Shown here piece after piece: positions 61,369 through 64,000 of a stretch of DNA of 64,000 nucleotides. Under the pieces are notes generated by a model. It did not search any database, had not been told where the DNA came from, and saw nothing but the letters and a program-made list of their open reading frames with translations. Positions within the stretch are counted from its first letter, which is position 1. Each line of letters begins with the position of its first letter. The position numbers and the translations under genes are program-made. Source of the stretch: Cylicocyclus nassatus (taxonomy: Eukaryota > Nematoda > Chromadorea > Rhabditida > Strongylidae); assembly GCA_958299035.1 (NCBI GenBank), contig CATQJL010000305.1, positions 33,245,733 through 33,309,732 on the forward strand, given 5' to 3'.

Positions 61369-62668
61369 CAGGGTTGGGGGAAAGTCTTTGAACACGGTAT
61401 TTTGAACGTAATGATGAAGCTAGGCAAGATGTTTACATGAAATCAATAGGTAATGTTTATTTGACTGTCTGCTACATAACGGTGGCTTTACAATTCGAAG
61501 ATTCCTCCTTTGACGCGAGCACAAGCTCGGAAACGCTTGGGAACGCTGTCCATGGTGGCACGGAGGTGCTTCACGTCGATTTCTTCCAACGCCTTCTGAA
61601 GAGCAAGTCGCAGAGACTTAACAGTCATGCGTGGGTGAGCGCAGGCTTTGGCCTAAAGAACTGACCACACGCTGTAGTTGGGGGTATTCAGATCCGGCCA
61701 ATACGGAGGCCATTCCGCAGGAGTTATCAACACCTTGATGTTGGTTTGGAGCCATGCTTGAACAAACTTCGCTTTGTGCGCAGGTGCGCTATCCTGCTGG
61801 GGACCCCAATCGCTCCTGGTAAAATGGGTATTGGTTCAGGACAACAATCCCTTCTTCAGAATGCTATCCACGTGCGTAGCGGTGTCCACCTCGATGTCCT
61901 GGGATACAAAAATCGCCAGCATCTTGCTATCGGAAGCGATCGCCGCGCAAACCGTTACAGAAGTCGGATGAAGCCTGCTTTTTCGAGTCAACCCTTGCTA
62001 CTGACTTCTGGGGGCGATTAGGTAATGATTCTGTTGTTTGGCAATCGAAAACTTTTCTCACGGTAAAAATTTTGATGTCAGAAAAGAGTATCGTTCGGTG
62101 GCGTGCCTTGGAGAGACGTTCAAACAGTCAATGGTCCCTGCGCAGTCACTTCAGTTTCGTGTCCTCACAAAAAGCATGAAATTTTAGCATCCTGACAAGC
62201 TTCATCGCAAGGCCCTTTTTACGATGTCGGAGACTGTCCTGACAGAGACGGAAAGCTCTGAAGCTAGCTCAATCAAGCTTCGCCGAGGATTGCGACGAAG
62301 GCGCTGGCGAACGATTTTCAGAATCTCGTTACTGTCCGCAGTAGTCAATTTACCACTCATACAATAGTCCTGGATGCCGTTCATATCCTGGAAACGACGC
62401 AAGGTGGGAAAGACCTTCATCTGTAAAATTTTGGGAGCCCGCGCAATTTGCTGATCAGCCATCCTCTCCTCGTGCATCTTCTCCACCAACGTTCGCTCCA
62501 TTCCAGAAGGCATATCTCCGATAGGAAAAAAGCTAATAGTCCAGTTTTTTGAGGGCTTGTACTTAAGGGTATAGGAAGCAAACAAATGTAATTAGCATAC
62601 AACAATTTGTGGAAAAGCCGAACATATAAGGACATCAAAAATTGTTCAAAGACTTTCCCCCAACCCTG
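61369..62668 (-). mobile_element. Mariner transposon, 1300 bp, decayed transposase
   Basis: Ends CAGGGTTGGGGGAAAGTC and GACTTTCCCCCAACCCTG with TA on both sides (61367-61368, 62669-62670). Length is the usual mariner size. It lies past the last visible plexin exon, presumably in an intron. The transposase runs on the minus strand but is interrupted. Confidence 0.92.
61420..62585 (-). pseudogene. Mariner transposase relic
   Basis: The N-terminal frame (62585-62202) keeps the DNA-binding half: ERTLVEKMHEERMADQQIA, TLRRFQDMNGIQDYC and SLIELASELSVSVRTVSDIV (helix-turn-helix). The catalytic half follows in other frames with stops; recognisable parts are WGPQQDSAPAHKA (second aspartate) and WPDLNTPNYSVW (third aspartate region) near 61800-61690. 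Known role: cut-and-paste at TA sites. The frameshifts and stops mean it is no longer functional. Confidence 0.85.
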
Positions 62669-62689
62669 TATTCTATATCTTGAACGACC

Positions 62690-63572
62690 AACATCAGCTA
62701 CCACCACCACAGAATTAACATCTCAGTCTGTACTTACTGAACCTCGTGTGTCTATCATTGGAAACGTCTCTCTTTCTGCAGCTGCATTGTCGGTGTTGAA
62801 CATGGGACCAAGTTTCGCACCCACCCAAAAAATAGGTCCCCGGGTAACGCAAAAGACTGTTGGCCGCTTACGCATAGTTCACGAACGCCTGCGACAGAAA
62901 GCAAAACAGAGCGATGAAGAACATAAAGACAGTATAACAAGCAACAGCGGTACACGTTTGCCTCTTAATCCTTTCCCATCTCTGAGTTTCAAGCCGCAAG
63001 GTCCTCATCAAGTAATAGATGCAAAATTTCGCACATTAGCCACATCTGTTCTCACACTTCTAACACGCTTTTCGAAACGACATCCCGTCTCCAATTTAAC
63101 ACCAGCCCAACGTCTTGGTCTACGAGAACTTCATGATTTACGTTCTAGTAAAAAGTTCAAGATATCCATTAGCGATAAAGGAGGGCATTTCGTCGTTTTG
63201 ACCAGAGAACTAGATATGGCCATAACAAGACACCATTTGAAAGATGAGACATTATATCAAGCTTCCTCTGAGAAAGAATTTGCAAAAGAGTACCGCCGTT
63301 TGAACCGACTATGGACAGACATTGCAAACTCCGTTGGCTTACCAAAGAAGCTAATATCACATTTGAGATGCGATCTGCCCAGTGTCCTGTCCTTTACGTG
63401 CTCATCAAAACACACAAGCTCACTGCCAGTAACTTCCTTTCCTCAGATCCTGCAGAGTTCAAGATAAGGCCTATTGTAAGTAGTTGTGGAGGTCCCAGTG
63501 ATAGGATATCTTGGCTGCTGAACTTGATTCTCACGCAATTGCTTCGATTTATTCCTGCCCATCTAACAAATA
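62690..63572 (+). pseudogene. Penelope-like ORF fragment, frameshifted and interrupted
   Basis: Starts with an N-terminal region typical of these elements (LSAAALSVLNMGPSFAPTQ) and continues with KISISDKGGHFVVL and YRRLNRLWTDIA. The frame then shifts near 63375-63390 into CPVLYVLIKTHKL and RPIVSSCGGPSDRISWLLN. At 63573 another element (TTAGGTTGG end) breaks it before the catalytic motif. It belongs to the same broad family as the copies at 14-17.7 kb, with perhaps half of residues shared, and shows the N-terminus those lack. It is read in the same direction as plexin. Confidence 0.85.
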
Positions 63573-64000
63573 TTAGGTTGGAAACTAAGTTTTGCAACTG
63601 GCCTCATAACTTCCCTCTCACTCAACATGGCGCACTCAAATTTTGCCACTGCGTTGGTTATTACGTAAGCTACATGTGCAGCTTCTGTTCTACCAAATTC
63701 TGACGTCGCAGTGAGGGTTAGATAGGTGCATGGTATGAAGGGGAAAAATTCAAAGTTTGACGGATTTGGCTGAAACTTGGCGTAGAGGTGTTATCCGACA
63801 TGCTGATCACGAAAACGATAGTGAAATTGCGTGAAAAGGGCTTTTTTGTAAGATTATTGTAGGTGTACGATATGTCTCACCCTAAACAAGGAGAAAGGCG
63901 TTCATTCAACAAATAAATGTGATATTCGCGTTTGGCAGGTCAAATAACCTTACTATGTAAAGTCTCGGCGGAATTTGAGCTTCGGACTCTTTAGTCATTG
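63573..64000. mobile_element. TA-flanked element entering the window's end, mariner-type end
   Basis: Begins TTAGGTTGGAAACTAAG right after TA at 63571-63572 and cuts the Penelope-like ORF. The start resembles mariner inverted ends. The other end is not in the window. No transposase frame is visible up to 64000. Confidence 0.5.

Overview
The window looks like a parasitic nematode nuclear genome, most likely a strongylid (hookworm-type) worm. The reasons are AT-rich DNA, short introns with TTTCAG-like acceptors, compact exons, many DNA transposon relics, RTE and Penelope-like retroelements, and conserved animal genes split over kilobases of repeats. I see no prokaryotic operon, CRISPR array or rRNA gene. 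The species call is inference.

Two host genes can be rebuilt from exons with matching splice phases. (1) A complete minus-strand IFT22 (RABL5) gene: six exons between 39942 and 31688 give 186 residues with an intact P-loop, and an X-box-like RFX site lies about 135 bp upstream of the start codon. It is expected to act in intraflagellar transport in ciliated sensory neurons. (2) A plus-strand plexin receptor gene: seventeen exons between 49098 and 61245 encode the first 860 residues (signal peptide, Sema domain, three PSI domains, start of the IPT repeats). Its remaining exons are not in the window. The two genes are divergently transcribed from a 9 kb intergenic region. Smaller host remnants are one exon of a PAP2-type lipid phosphatase (18073-18237), inverted duplicate copies of the last two exons of an unidentified gene (about 12475-12658 and 17807-17990), and a few unassigned minus-strand exons.

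Mobile DNA takes up much of the rest. 4939-8282 is a nearly full-length RTE-type non-LTR element with a 13-bp target-site duplication and one frameshift. 8668-12208 is a mosaic of direct and inverted repeats. 12395-18060 is a large inverted duplication with two head-to-head Penelope-like copies at its centre. At that centre are a 25-nt stretch identical to the commercial SMART cDNA oligo and a 28-bp perfect palindrome, so this part of the assembly is suspect. Further right are a TTAA-flanked MITE (18983-19524), a Helitron-like element (21448-21755), a degenerate AT-rich reverse transcriptase (22019-23600), a foldback repeat (26638-27073), a hAT MITE with a perfect 8-bp duplication (32740-33114, in an IFT22 intron), two copies of a 1.02-kb mariner-type foldback element (12945-13967, 43413-44429), a 1300-bp mariner with a decayed transposase (61369-62668) in or beyond the last visible plexin intron, and a broken Penelope-like copy (about 62690-63572) cut by another TA-flanked element.

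I found no convincing new multi-gene system. The observations most worth following are the palindromic Penelope pair with adapter sequence, the hammerhead-like motif in those elements, the X-box upstream of IFT22, and the inverted duplicate host exons.
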